Source of the DNA: an uncultured Aquimarina sp.
GTDB lineage: Bacteria > Bacteroidota > Bacteroidia > Flavobacteriales > Flavobacteriaceae
Assembly (NCBI GenBank): GCA_947500545.1
Contig: CANMSO010000004.1
Coordinates: 372,001 to 436,000 of the forward strand
DNA length: 64,000 nucleotides
Direction of reading: 5' to 3'
Below, in pieces: positions 1 to 7,993 of this stretch. Numbering within the stretch: position 1 is the stretch's first letter; the number at the start of each line of letters is the position of its first letter. The position numbers and the translations under genes were made by a program. Below the pieces are notes generated by a model. The model ran no database searches and was not told the DNA's origin. It saw only the letters and a list, made by a program, of their open reading frames with translations.

Positions 1-1
1 C

Positions 2-460
2 GGGGTCAAAAATCTAATCCGTGTTGGCTCTGCCGGATCCTTTCAAAAAGATATTCAACTTAGAGATATTGTTATCGCAATGGCAGCTTCTTCCACTTCA
101 GGAATTAATAATTCCAGGTTTATTAACTCTGATTATTCTCCTACTGCTAATTACGAGTTATTTATGAAAGCAGCTCGGTATGCCCAAAAACATAATATTC
201 CTATCAAAGCTGGTAATGTATTATCGTCTGATGAATTTTATGAAGATAACCCTAATGCATATAAGCATTGGGCAGATTATGGTGTACTATGTGTAGAAAT
301 GGAAACTGCGGGCCTGTATACTATTGCAGCAAAATTTGATGTAAAAGCATTGACTATTCTAACTATTTCGGACTCTCTGGTTACTGGGGAAGGAACAACA
401 TCAAAAGAAAGAGAAACTACATTTGGCCAAATGATTGAAATTGCCTTGAGCACCTTGTAA
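2..460 (+). CDS. deoD: Purine-nucleoside phosphorylase, DeoD type (3' part, cut by window start)
   Basis: The frame is already open at base 2, so the gene starts before the window; about 153 residues are visible of roughly 235 expected. Visible DeoD features are RVGSAGS followed by LRDIVIA, the nucleoside-binding VEMETAGLY stretch, and ISDSLVTGE near the end, where the catalytic Asp sits in this family. The enzyme splits purine (deoxy)nucleosides with phosphate to free base and (deoxy)ribose 1-phosphate in the cytosol. An ATG at 80 lies inside the conserved core and is not the start. No island operator is seen for it. Family call is firm; the exact subtype rests on the C-terminal half only. 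Confidence 0.9.
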   Translation, partial: GVKNLIRVGSAGSFQKDIQLRDIVIAMAASSTSGINNSRFINSDYSPTANYELFMKAARYAQKHNIPIKAGNVLSSDEFYEDNPNAYKHWADYGVLCVEMETAGLYTIAAKFDVKALTILTISDSLVTGEGTTSKERETTFGQMIEIALSTL

Positions 461-461
461 A

Positions 462-494
462 GAGGCTGCCTAAAAGTATTTTTTAGACAACCTC
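462..494. terminator. Hairpin between convergent genes
   Basis: Arms of 14 nt at 462-475 and 481-494 around a 5-nt loop. Two positions mismatch when read on the plus strand (C-A) but become G-U pairs on the minus strand, so the fold is better for the minus-strand usp transcript. There is no long T-run on either side. It lies between the ends of deoD and the usp gene, where a shared terminator is expected. Confidence 0.5.
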
Positions 495-522
495 CTTAAC
501 AAAGTCAGCTATACAATACTCT

Positions 523-1362
523 TTATATTTTGAAAGTCATTACTGGTTTATCGGCATGATTCGCGATATCTTCGCCAATACTTCCGCTAAAAAAATGTGC
601 CAATCCACGACGCCCATGTGTAGGGATCGCAATAATATCAGCATCTATTTTTTTGCTATAATTAAAGACTCCTCCTTCTACCGTATAATCGCTATAATAA
701 ATTACCTTATCATGTATCTCTAGATTTCCTGGATCGGCCTTAAAAAGAAATTCTTTAACCCGTTCTTCCATTTGATCAGAACTTCTAAATCGCTCACCTG
801 GTAGATTAACATAAAGTAAATGAATATTAGCATCGAAAGCATCAAATAATTTCATTGCATTATGATAGGATCGTAGACTCTCTATTTTAAAATCACAAGC
901 AAATACGACCTCTTTAATACTAAAATCTTCTACTGGATTCTTTATAACTAAAACAGGAATATCAGAAGTTCGTACTACTTTTTCTGTATTAGATCCTATA
1001 AAAACTTCTTCGCGTAGTCCACTAGTTCCATGAGATCCCATTACAATTAAATCGGCATCATTCTCATTGGCTACATCATTAATCTCGCTAAATATTTTAT
1101 AATTCTGCACAGTCTCGCTAACCTTAATTCCTTTTAGATACTCCTTATCCAAAAAAGTTTCAAACCTCTTTTCTGCAAGCTTCATATAATATAATGCTTC
1201 TGCTACTTCTTGACCTTCATTTTTGGTCAATACAGCTTCAGAAAGTCCAAGCATATGCAATACTACAATTTCTGCATCTTGTTGTTTTGCTATGATAGCA
1301 GCTACTTGTAATGCGTATTCTGAATATTCAGAAAAGTCTATAGGGACAAGAATTTTTTTCAT
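523..1362 (-). CDS. Tandem-domain universal stress protein (UspA family)
   Basis: 279 residues with two Usp domains in tandem. Domain 1 opens with KKILVPIDFSEYSEYAL and has the nucleotide-binding type VMGSHGTSGLREEVFIGSNTEKVV motif (G-2x-G-9x-G-S/T) near residues 108-130. Domain 2 has AIPTHGRRGLAHFFSGSIGEDI near the C-terminus, so both halves keep an ATP-binding signature. Tandem Usp proteins of this kind slow growth or help survival in hypoxia in other bacteria (for example Rv2623). The start is the ATG at 1362. It is transcribed from the divergent operator at 1415-1426 shared with the DUF2267 gene. A second tandem Usp lies at 39807-40664. Confidence 0.92.
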   Translation of the reverse strand: MKKILVPIDFSEYSEYALQVAAIIAKQQDAEIVVLHMLGLSEAVLTKNEGQEVAEALYYMKLAEKRFETFLDKEYLKGIKVSETVQNYKIFSEINDVANENDADLIVMGSHGTSGLREEVFIGSNTEKVVRTSDIPVLVIKNPVEDFSIKEVVFACDFKIESLRSYHNAMKLFDAFDANIHLLYVNLPGERFRSSDQMEERVKEFLFKADPGNLEIHDKVIYYSDYTVEGGVFNYSKKIDADIIAIPTHGRRGLAHFFSGSIGEDIANHADKPVMTFKI

Positions 1363-1383
1363 GGTTTTATTATTTTATGATAC

Positions 1384-1457
1384 CAAAATTAGAAGATGTT
1401 AAAACCAATTAAAATGATAATTATCATACTAATACTTCCGCCTAGGCTATAACTTTA
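1384..1457. promoter_or_regulatory. FNR-like dyad 1 with divergent promoters (usp / DUF2267)
   Basis: Perfect palindrome TGATAATTATCA at 1415-1426. A -10 element TAACTTTA (1450-1457) reads right and TAATTTTG (complement of 1384-1391) reads left; each begins 29.5 nt from the dyad centre. One site can therefore drive both the usp gene and the DUF2267/nitroreductase pair. Confidence 0.8.
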
Positions 1458-1494
1458 CGTATCAACATTTTATAATAAACAAAACTTGTTAATC

Positions 1495-1944
1495 ATGGCA
1501 CTAAATTTTAATCAATACGCCAAAGAAGCGAATACTTTTTTAAAAGAATATGCTAAAGAGGTGAACCTAGAAGACAACCATGATAAAGCCGCGCGTATTT
1601 TATCTTCTGTTTTACATGGATTGAGAGAAATCATTTCTGTAGAAGAATCTTTACAATTAGTAGCTCAACTACCTATGTTTTTAAAAGCTGTCTACGTAAA
1701 TGGATGGTCTGTCAAAACCAAGAAAGACAAAATAAAACATATGGAACAATTTATAGATCTTGTCAGATCCTATGATGGAGTTACTTCTATCTATGATTTT
1801 GAATCCAATGAAGTAGCCGAACATTATATTCAAACCACATTTTTTGTATTACGGAAATATATTTCTCCAGGAGAGATGCAAGATATTAGAGACGAATTAC
1901 CAAAAAATCTAAAAAATATGATTTTTGATAAGTTGTTTTTTTAA
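1495..1944 (+). CDS. DUF2267 family protein
   Basis: 149 residues from the ATG at 1495 (MALNFNQYAKEANTFLKEYA). A TTG at 1486 is in frame, but the ATG is the more natural start and matches the family, which begins with a short helix followed by D-x-A-x-R-x-L-x-x-V-L-H-x-L-R. The protein is helical, soluble and has no signal peptide. DUF2267 proteins have no proven function; they often sit beside Usp and nitroreductase genes. It is first in a probable operon with the nitroreductase (gap 36 bp). A broken copy of its last 75 bases lies at 3069-3142. Confidence 0.82.
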   Translation: MALNFNQYAKEANTFLKEYAKEVNLEDNHDKAARILSSVLHGLREIISVEESLQLVAQLPMFLKAVYVNGWSVKTKKDKIKHMEQFIDLVRSYDGVTSIYDFESNEVAEHYIQTTFFVLRKYISPGEMQDIRDELPKNLKNMIFDKLFF

Positions 1945-1980
1945 AAAGTTAATCCTCTTTGTTTTAAAAAGCTATAAGTT

Positions 1981-2967
1981 ATGAAAAAACTAAAAGACAA
2001 CCAGATGGCGTTTCGGGAACTAATACATTACGCCACAAAAGCTCCATCTGGGCATAATACACAACCTTGGAATTTTAAAATTATAGAAACGGGGATAGAG
2101 ATTCATCCAGATTTAAATCATGTATTACCGGTAGTTGATCCTAACAATAGAGAATTGTATATAAGCCTTGGATGCGCTCTCGAGAATTTGTTGGTTGCTG
2201 CCAATGCCCGTAGTTATAATTGTACCTGGGAAATTTTAGACGAACAAAACATACATTTTATAAAAGTGAATCTGATAAAATCAAAAATAGATAAAATCCA
2301 TATGCTTTTTAGCAGTATAGATTTGAGACAAACAAATAGAAGTATTTACAATACAAAATATGTGTCCGAAAAAGATCTAAAAGAACTATTAACTATTGAT
2401 AAAGAAAAAAACATTAATATTTATAGTTTTAAACGTGGAGATATAAATTTCGAAAGCATCAAAGATTACATTTTAGAAGGAAACAATATACAGATGAATG
2501 ACCCAGATTTCAAAAATGAACTCATCCATTGGATTCGTTTTAATGCTAAAGATGTATCGAAAACTAAAAATGGGTTAACCTATGAGGTAATGGGGTCTCC
2601 TGCAATGCCTAGATTCATTGGCAAGCCCGTTGTGAGATCCTTACTAAGTGTCAAAAAACAGAACAAGAGCGATTTAAAAAAGATCAATTCATCATCACAT
2701 TTCATATTATTTACAGCAAAAAACAATACAGTATCTGATTGGATCTCATTAGGTGTTACATTAGAACGTTTTTTACTATTGGCTACCAAAAAAAGAATAG
2801 CAAATGCCTATCTAAACCCTCCATGCGAAATAGACTCTTTAACAAAGAAACTTAGAAAATCTTTACCAATACATGATGAATATCCAAATATTTTAATACG
2901 TATTGGTTATGCAGAAAGGGTTGCTTTTTCTCCTAGAAAGGATATAAAAGCTGTGATCCATCAATAA
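1981..2967 (+). CDS. Acg-like nitroreductase family protein
   Basis: 328 residues. The N-terminal APSGHNTQPWNF motif (near residue 17) is the FMN-contact signature of the nitroreductase family, and the length and divided layout (a second half with SDWISLGVTLERFLLLATKKRIANAYLNPP) fit the large Acg/Rv2032-like group rather than the 200-residue NfsB type. Some Acg proteins bind FMN without turning over nitro compounds and have been proposed to store or hide flavin. It follows the DUF2267 gene and shares its dyad-1 promoter. The gene lies between a full and a partial copy of the DUF2267 3' end. The Acg-subgroup placement is by layout and motif only. Confidence 0.8.
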   Translation: MKKLKDNQMAFRELIHYATKAPSGHNTQPWNFKIIETGIEIHPDLNHVLPVVDPNNRELYISLGCALENLLVAANARSYNCTWEILDEQNIHFIKVNLIKSKIDKIHMLFSSIDLRQTNRSIYNTKYVSEKDLKELLTIDKEKNINIYSFKRGDINFESIKDYILEGNNIQMNDPDFKNELIHWIRFNAKDVSKTKNGLTYEVMGSPAMPRFIGKPVVRSLLSVKKQNKSDLKKINSSSHFILFTAKNNTVSDWISLGVTLERFLLLATKKRIANAYLNPPCEIDSLTKKLRKSLPIHDEYPNILIRIGYAERVAFSPRKDIKAVIHQ

Positions 2968-3068
2968 ATCAGGTACATGAAAATATTTACAAAATTAATT
3001 TTATACGTATAATATGATGATGGCGATTAAAGGACCTCTAAATAGTACTACCAAAATTTCGAAAACGC

Positions 3069-3142
3069 ATTTCTCCAGGAGAGATGCAAGATATTATAGA
3101 CGAATTATTAAAAAATATGATTTTTGATAAGTTGTTTTTCTA
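3069..3142 (+). pseudogene. Duplicated 3' fragment of the DUF2267 gene
   Basis: Bases 3069-3142 repeat the last ~84 bases of the DUF2267 gene (1861-1944), starting at ATTTCTCCAGGAGAGATGC and ending in a stop codon. A short internal stretch is missing and a few bases differ. There is no start codon or 5' part. It is a direct repeat 1.2 kb from the parent, with the nitroreductase gene between them, and probably is the scar of a tandem duplication. Confidence 0.8.
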
Positions 3143-3721
3143 AAATACTCTTGAAATACCTACCCCAATTGCGATATAGCTTAAATCTAAATCCGTATTT
3201 ATAGTATCAATTTCAAGCGCTCTTGATAATGAACGATATCTTAGTTCGGGCCTTAAACTCCAGTTATCATCTAATTTCATTTCCAGGCCTAAACCTACCT
3301 GCCATCCAAAACCATGACCCGTATCAGCACTGATACCGCCATTATTATTTTCTATTTCAATATGGTTGTAAATAGCTCCCGCCCTTATCATATATGAAAT
3401 AGAGGTTTCCGTAATTGGATGAATAAATTGTAACCCAAATGTATATCCTGTTTCTTCAAAGTCTGTATTCATACCAGCAAAAGAATCTTCGGCTCTAAAT
3501 TGATTCCACCCCCAACCAACATATCCCGCAAGATGTGGCATAAAACGATATGCTACCGTTACTTCAAACCCAAAACCAATATCCAGATCTGCTTCCTCTA
3601 TATCCTGAGTGGCAAAATTAAGTCCAGGTCTAAATTCTGCTGACCAATTGTTTTGACTAAAAGAGATTGTTGAAAACAATAACAAAATCAACCATAAAAC
3701 TGAGTTTTTTATAATTTTCAT
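3140..3721 (-). CDS. Outer-membrane beta-barrel protein (OmpW/porin-like), copy 1
   Basis: 193 residues with a clear signal peptide (MKIIKNSVLWLILLLFSTISFSQ). The mature part is made of alternating amphipathic strands with aromatic girdles and ends in aromatic Phe (GVGISRVF), as OM barrels do. It is closely related (well over half identical by eye) to the protein at 45275-45856, including RPGL, GFGFE, GWGxNxFRA, DETGYTFGL and NWSLRP. It follows the flavodoxin-like gene by 23 bp and shares its promoter (dyad 2). What it carries is not known. Its 3' end abuts the DUF2267 fragment. Confidence 0.82.
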   Translation of the reverse strand: MKIIKNSVLWLILLLFSTISFSQNNWSAEFRPGLNFATQDIEEADLDIGFGFEVTVAYRFMPHLAGYVGWGWNQFRAEDSFAGMNTDFEETGYTFGLQFIHPITETSISYMIRAGAIYNHIEIENNNGGISADTGHGFGWQVGLGLEMKLDDNWSLRPELRYRSLSRALEIDTINTDLDLSYIAIGVGISRVF

Positions 3722-3744
3722 ATCGTGTTGTTTTTAAACTAGTT

Positions 3745-4254
3745 TCAATCTATCAACGGTTCTAATCTTGCTATAATCTTATCAGCAAAGTCAGACGCCT
3801 CTTCAAGGTTGGATTCTCCTGTAAGTGCATCTACTACACCACTAATTCGGTATGTACCCTCTCCTGAAGTTGTAAGTATTATCATTTTATCGCTATGACC
3901 TGAAGTCTTTTCAACAAATTGCCTCACGACAAATGGTGCTTTCCAGTTTTCCCAAGTATGTAATACTACAATGGCCGTATAATCCTCTGGTTGAATCTCT
4001 ACCAAAGAAGAAACATCAATAACTTTTATAAAAATAGAATCTGATTTATAATGATTCACGATTGAATTGGTGATCGCATCTTTAAACTCACTTCCTTGGG
4101 TAGCTATTAGAAGCTTTTGCTCTAACTCTGGAACGTTTACCTCAAATGCTCTTGCTTCTTCCATAGAATATTCATATTTGTACCATATTGCCCAAAGGAG
4201 TAATATGATAACAACGGATACAATGATTAGCATTATTTTTCCAAATCTTTTCAT
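3745..4254 (-). CDS. Membrane-anchored flavodoxin-like protein
   Basis: 169 residues: one N-terminal membrane helix (about residues 7-24), then a soluble alpha/beta domain resembling a flavodoxin fold (AIVVLHTWENWKAPFVVRQFVEK, MIILTTSGEGTYR). It resembles, at low identity, the 199-residue protein at 33200-33799, which has the same architecture. FMN binding is not shown by any strict motif. First gene of a two-gene operon with OM barrel copy 1, behind dyad 2. Function unknown; a role linking envelope and redox state is a guess. Confidence 0.6.
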   Translation of the reverse strand: MKRFGKIMLIIVSVVIILLLWAIWYKYEYSMEEARAFEVNVPELEQKLLIATQGSEFKDAITNSIVNHYKSDSIFIKVIDVSSLVEIQPEDYTAIVVLHTWENWKAPFVVRQFVEKTSGHSDKMIILTTSGEGTYRISGVVDALTGESNLEEASDFADKIIARLEPLID

Positions 4255-4279
4255 TTTATTTTTTTTACTGATTTTTCAC

Positions 4280-4322
4280 TAAAAATATTGAACCATTCTA
4301 CGTTAAAGTATGACAATGATCA
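4280..4322 (-). promoter_or_regulatory. FNR-like dyad 2 and promoter
   Basis: TGACAATGATCA at 4311-4322, one base off the consensus. Reading left, TATTTTTA (complement of 4280-4287) starts 29.5 nt from the dyad centre. It drives the gene starting at 4254. Confidence 0.7.
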
Positions 4323-4351
4323 GCTACGAGAAAAAAGATTCTTTTTATATA

Positions 4352-4945
4352 TTAGTTAGTAATTGAAAACCGTTCTATTTTGTTATTTTCTGGTAGCAGA
4401 TGCTCATGTTCCATTTGGAATATAATCGCACTTACATAATCTTCTATGGGTAGTTCTTCGAGCTGGTAATCATACATATCTAAACACATCCCCCAGAATA
4501 ATGAAATATCTTTTTTGCTAATGGTATAAATATCGGTTTCTAGGTGATATATCTTATACACACCAAAATACCCTTCTTCATCTTCTCTTTTCTCCTCAAC
4601 CCCTGTTACAGCCGTAATCATAAAGCTGTCAAACCCTTTTTTTGATATCACCTCGATTAGTTCATTCAATTCTTCTTCGGCTTTTTCTACTTTGGTGAAA
4701 TTTATGGGAGCAACCTTAATACTTTGATAGGCATCAATCTGGAAAGTACTCAGCCTTTCTTTCATCTCTTTTTCAAAAGTTATACGAGTTTCTATATTAT
4801 CTGTTAGTCCAATTATTACAATTTTTTCAGGTATAAATCTTGTACTTTTTTCATTCTTCTTTTTATTGATATGCGGTGTTATGATTTGTGCATAGGTTGT
4901 TCCAACAATAATAAATAAAAGGAATGTGCTTACTAATTTTCTCAT
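4352..4945 (-). CDS. Secreted protein of unknown function
   Basis: 197 residues with a signal peptide (MRKLVSTFLLFIIVGTTYAQ). The mature part is alpha/beta (KIVIIGLTDNIETRITFEKEMKERL, GFDSFMITAVTGVEEKREDEEGY) with a charged linker. The pattern of a hydrophobic strand followed by an amphipathic helix recalls lipoproteins of the DUF4136/GNA1162 type, but I do not recognise the family. It is a single-gene unit behind dyad 3, so it belongs to the island regulon by promoter. Confidence 0.6.
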   Translation of the reverse strand: MRKLVSTFLLFIIVGTTYAQIITPHINKKKNEKSTRFIPEKIVIIGLTDNIETRITFEKEMKERLSTFQIDAYQSIKVAPINFTKVEKAEEELNELIEVISKKGFDSFMITAVTGVEEKREDEEGYFGVYKIYHLETDIYTISKKDISLFWGMCLDMYDYQLEELPIEDYVSAIIFQMEHEHLLPENNKIERFSITN

Positions 4946-4962
4946 AGATTCCTATTTGAAAG

Positions 4963-5005
4963 TCAATGTAGCCGGATATCATACAATTTGCTATGATCTT
5001 TGTCA
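4963..5005 (-). promoter_or_regulatory. FNR-like dyad 3 and promoter
   Basis: TGATCTTTGTCA at 4994-5005, with -10 element TACATTGA (complement of 4963-4970) at the standard 29.5-nt distance, reading left into the 4945 gene. The site sits just behind the stop codon of the DgcN-like gene. Confidence 0.72.
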
Positions 5006-5024
5006 TACTCTGGATATAGGGGTT

Positions 5025-6044
5025 TTAAAGCGAAAAACCAGTACTTGACGATAAAATATGTTTTAATTCATCGGTCGTGGTTGGATCTATAAGATTTAAA
5101 GCTCTTACATTACATAATTCTTCAACCATTTTTCTTCCTGCAAGTGTATTGGTAGAAATCCCGGTTACTATATCCGGAACAATATCAAAAGCTTTCATTA
5201 GTCCGTAAACTGCATAAGGGTCTGAAGCACTCAAAATCACACATTTTACCTGTTCTCTTATAGCATTAATAGCTATATCTCCGTTATAAGGTTCTAAAGG
5301 TGATGCTCCAATTTCGATAACCGCTATATCTGCCTTTTGCATTGCTATTTTACTTAATAACTGACGGAGTTTATGTTGATACTTTTTTCTGGGACAAATA
5401 GATGAGGGTAGGCCTACATCTACAAAATCCATCACAACATCTGCCCCTACATCTTTAACTGCTAGTATATCCTTAAAGCGTCCCGCACCGGTAAGTTTTG
5501 CACCTACTACTTTTAATCCCGCCAACTTAAAAAGGTTAGTAACAATTCTAGCAGATGTTGTCTTGCCGGCAGACATTGAAGTACCCACAAAAAGGGCTAC
5601 CGGAATTTCAAAAGGCACATCTTCAACAGGTTTTACAAAACTATCCATTGTCATTTTTTCTTCACCTCTAAAAGCGTGCGCCGTGTAAATAACTTGTATC
5701 ATATTAGGAATAAAAACTGATTTAGAAGTCATTTTTCCAAGCAGCCCAGCTCCCGTTAATACGTCCATTTTTAAATCTTCTTCTACTTTCTTCCAAGTAC
5801 CTGTGGCTTCTAATGTTGCAAAACGTTCACCTAAAGCCCCTACAATAGATTCTCCTCCTATTACACCACGCATTCTTCCATTAGAAAGCTCAAGATTTAA
5901 TTTATTACTTCCGGCATCCAGAATTTCACAGATCACATAATCTCCTGTCTCCCATTGATCTCTCGGTAATTGTTTTAACACAAAACCTTTCTCCTGAAGA
6001 TCGGAAATTCGTGTTAGGGAAGTATAGATATATCGATGTTTCAT
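5025..6044 (-). CDS. DUF1611 / DgcN-like P-loop protein
   Basis: 339 residues. DUF1611 layout: an N-terminal domain ending in IQVIYTAHAFRGEE, then a P-loop NTPase domain with GTSMSAGKTTSARI (Walker A) near residue 155 and GAGRFKDILAVKDVGADVVMDFVDVGLPSS. DgcN proteins of this family act, with the epimerase-like DgcA, in D-glutamate use; here no DgcA is present and the neighbour is an M20 peptidase. It is third in an operon (3-bp gap after the peptidase). A role in D-amino-acid or cell-wall peptide turnover is an inference. Confidence 0.8.
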   Translation of the reverse strand: MKHRYIYTSLTRISDLQEKGFVLKQLPRDQWETGDYVICEILDAGSNKLNLELSNGRMRGVIGGESIVGALGERFATLEATGTWKKVEEDLKMDVLTGAGLLGKMTSKSVFIPNMIQVIYTAHAFRGEEKMTMDSFVKPVEDVPFEIPVALFVGTSMSAGKTTSARIVTNLFKLAGLKVVGAKLTGAGRFKDILAVKDVGADVVMDFVDVGLPSSICPRKKYQHKLRQLLSKIAMQKADIAVIEIGASPLEPYNGDIAINAIREQVKCVILSASDPYAVYGLMKAFDIVPDIVTGISTNTLAGRKMVEELCNVRALNLIDPTTTDELKHILSSSTGFSL

Positions 6045-6047
6045 GAT

Positions 6048-7217
6048 TTATTGATTTAAGGGTTTTGTCAACAATAATAGTGTTAGCAGAGCCGTTCTCT
6101 CGATCAGTTTATCTCGAAAAATATATTCGTGTACGGCATGTGCCCCATCACCAGGCGTGCCCAATCCATCTAGCGTAGCGGTAAACTCACTAGTGGTATT
6201 GGCATCAGAGCCGCCTCCGGCTGTCGCTTCATCTAACTCCAGTCCTAAAAGTTCTCCTTTTTGCTTTGTTACCTTCCACAATTCCTGATTACGAGTTGTT
6301 TTCTGCATTGGAGGTCTACCTATACCTCCTTTAATGTGTAGCTCTACATCTTGAAGATTTGGTTTTAGGGCTTTAATCTTCTTCGTTATGTATTGCCCAT
6401 CATTTTCATTTAACACTCTTACATCTACTATTGCCTTACTTTCTGGAGCTACAACATTAGGTGAAATTCCGCCTTCAATCATTCCTACATTTACCGTAAT
6501 GCCCTTTTCAATATTATTCATGGCATAGAGTTTCTGTACTTGATGAGATAATTCTACGATGGCATTGATTCCTTTGGTCGGATCTAGACCAGCATGAGCA
6601 GCTTTGCCTTTTACGATAATTGTAAAGCGTCCTATACCTTTTCTTGCTGTTTTTAGTTTTCCATCCAAACCAAGAGGTGGTTCCAATACATATGCTCTTG
6701 ATGAAATCATAGCGAGCCTTTTGATCATATTTGTGGATTCTCTGCTACCGATCTCTTCATCAGAATTGATCAAGACAACTGGGGTTACAGTTACATCTAA
6801 AGACAATTCTTTTATAGCCTGCAATGCAAAAAATATTTGTGTTAACCCTGCCTTCATATCATAGACCCCAGGACCTTTGATTATTTTATTTTTTAACGAC
6901 ATAGGCATTTTGGCCAAAGTACCTATTGGCCATACTGTATCGCAATGTCCTATCAGAAGTTGTAGAGGGAGTTGCTTTACCCTATTTACTGGTTTTATAT
7001 ATAGATATCCTCCCGTTTTCTTACCCAAAACATGAACTGGATAATATCCAATCTTTTTAAACTCTTTTGATAGAAAATCAATGATTTTATGTTGCGATGT
7101 AATAGAATTAGAAGGAGATTCTATAGTTACCAATTTTTTCAAAAAAGTTAGCATTTCATCTTCACAACTGGTAAGATAACTTTGTATCATATTTGCTATG
7201 TCCAAATCATTTTTCAT
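6048..7217 (-). CDS. M20 family metallopeptidase (glutamate carboxypeptidase type)
   Basis: 389 residues, cytosolic. The zinc ligands and catalytic residues are visible in order: GHCDTVWP (His, Asp), GPGVYDMKAG (bridging Asp), NSDEEIGS (catalytic Glu-Glu), and AGGGSDAN then H in DGAHAVHEY near the C-terminus. A dimerisation domain (GKAAHAGLDPTKGINAI) lies between. The nearest known relatives are carboxypeptidase G2-like enzymes that remove C-terminal glutamate. The start overlaps the end of the flavin-reductase gene by 4 bp (translational coupling), and the DgcN-like gene follows, so the operon may handle glutamyl compounds. Confidence 0.88.
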   Translation of the reverse strand: MKNDLDIANMIQSYLTSCEDEMLTFLKKLVTIESPSNSITSQHKIIDFLSKEFKKIGYYPVHVLGKKTGGYLYIKPVNRVKQLPLQLLIGHCDTVWPIGTLAKMPMSLKNKIIKGPGVYDMKAGLTQIFFALQAIKELSLDVTVTPVVLINSDEEIGSRESTNMIKRLAMISSRAYVLEPPLGLDGKLKTARKGIGRFTIIVKGKAAHAGLDPTKGINAIVELSHQVQKLYAMNNIEKGITVNVGMIEGGISPNVVAPESKAIVDVRVLNENDGQYITKKIKALKPNLQDVELHIKGGIGRPPMQKTTRNQELWKVTKQKGELLGLELDEATAGGGSDANTTSEFTATLDGLGTPGDGAHAVHEYIFRDKLIERTALLTLLLLTKPLNQ

Positions 7218-7819
7218 CTAGAGAAATCCTTTGGAAACGGAAAATTGAATGTTTCAGAGACTTTTGCAAAACGTCCATCTGCCAAATAAGCTAATAACGG
7301 ATGTTGACCAAGTTGTTCCTGTTCGTCAATTTCAGAAACTTTTAAATAGTCTGGATGTACTGAGGCAGCGAGAATCTTACCAGTTATTATGCTATTGCGA
7401 TCAAACCCATCAATGATTTTAAACAATTCACACTCTAGATGAAGGTAAGAATCAACTACCAACAACGTATCTATCTTATTGGCCTTTATAGCAGGTAGTG
7501 CACTAACTATTTGATCTGATTTTGAGATACTTTCAATTCTGGGAGAAGCGCTTATCGAAGCCAGAAGTACTTGGTTTGGTAAAGGAAAACTTACCGAAAA
7601 TTCTTTGTTTTGCAATACATTTTGATATGTACCATGTCTTGGAGTACATACAAAACCAAAGTAATTGTCAAAGCCAATTGGCATTGCCATATGCTTTGGG
7701 GCCATATCATACCCTTCTTCCTCTTTGGTTCCTACAATTACCAAAGGTGCTATCGTAAAAAAATGACTCCAAATAGGATGTAAAACATCTAACGTTATAA
7801 ATTTCTTTTGCTGTGACAT
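7214..7819 (-). CDS. Flavin reductase-like FMN-binding protein
   Basis: 201 residues with the split-barrel flavin reductase pattern: PLVIVGTKEEEGYDMAPKHMAMPIGFDNYFGFVCTPRHGTYQNVLQNKEFSVSFP. The DxxPxHxxMPxGF and HGTYxNxxxxxEFxVxxP stretches are typical of the NAD(P)H:FMN reductase/FMN-binding group. First gene of the operon 7819 to 5025, behind dyad 4. It may supply reduced flavin or act on an unknown substrate; no monooxygenase partner is in the operon. Confidence 0.78.
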   Translation of the reverse strand: MSQQKKFITLDVLHPIWSHFFTIAPLVIVGTKEEEGYDMAPKHMAMPIGFDNYFGFVCTPRHGTYQNVLQNKEFSVSFPLPNQVLLASISASPRIESISKSDQIVSALPAIKANKIDTLLVVDSYLHLECELFKIIDGFDRNSIITGKILAASVHPDYLKVSEIDEQEQLGQHPLLAYLADGRFAKVSETFNFPFPKDFSR

Positions 7820-7840
7820 CTCATAATATCTTGTATGTAG

Positions 7841-7883
7841 TCAAGGTACAAAAGGGTATTAGTTTAAGAACTGATTTTTGTCA
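7841..7883 (-). promoter_or_regulatory. FNR-like dyad 4 and promoter
   Basis: TGATTTTTGTCA at 7872-7883 with TACCTTGA (complement of 7841-7848) at the standard distance, reading left into the flavin reductase/M20/DgcN operon. It is one of a back-to-back pair with dyad 5. Confidence 0.72.
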
Positions 7884-7924
7884 GCTCATAAGGGTTTGAA
7901 AGAAGTCTGAAAACGAATAATAGC

Positions 7925-7967
7925 TGATCAATATCATTTTGTACTAAACTAATTATTAATACATTGA
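7925..7967 (+). promoter_or_regulatory. FNR-like dyad 5 and promoter
   Basis: TGATCAATATCA at 7925-7936 and TACATTGA at 7960-7967, 29.5 nt from the centre, reading right. The predicted start site near 7972 lies downstream of an in-frame TTG at 7964 and so rules that codon out as the start of the next gene. Confidence 0.75.
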
Positions 7968-7993
7968 TTATTACAACCAACACCTTAAATAAA

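Noticed and set aside
3016..3027. TGATGATGGCGA, a partial match to the island dyad
   Set aside because: The right half does not fit RTCA and no -10 element stands at the right distance; it lies in the region of the DUF2267 fragment.
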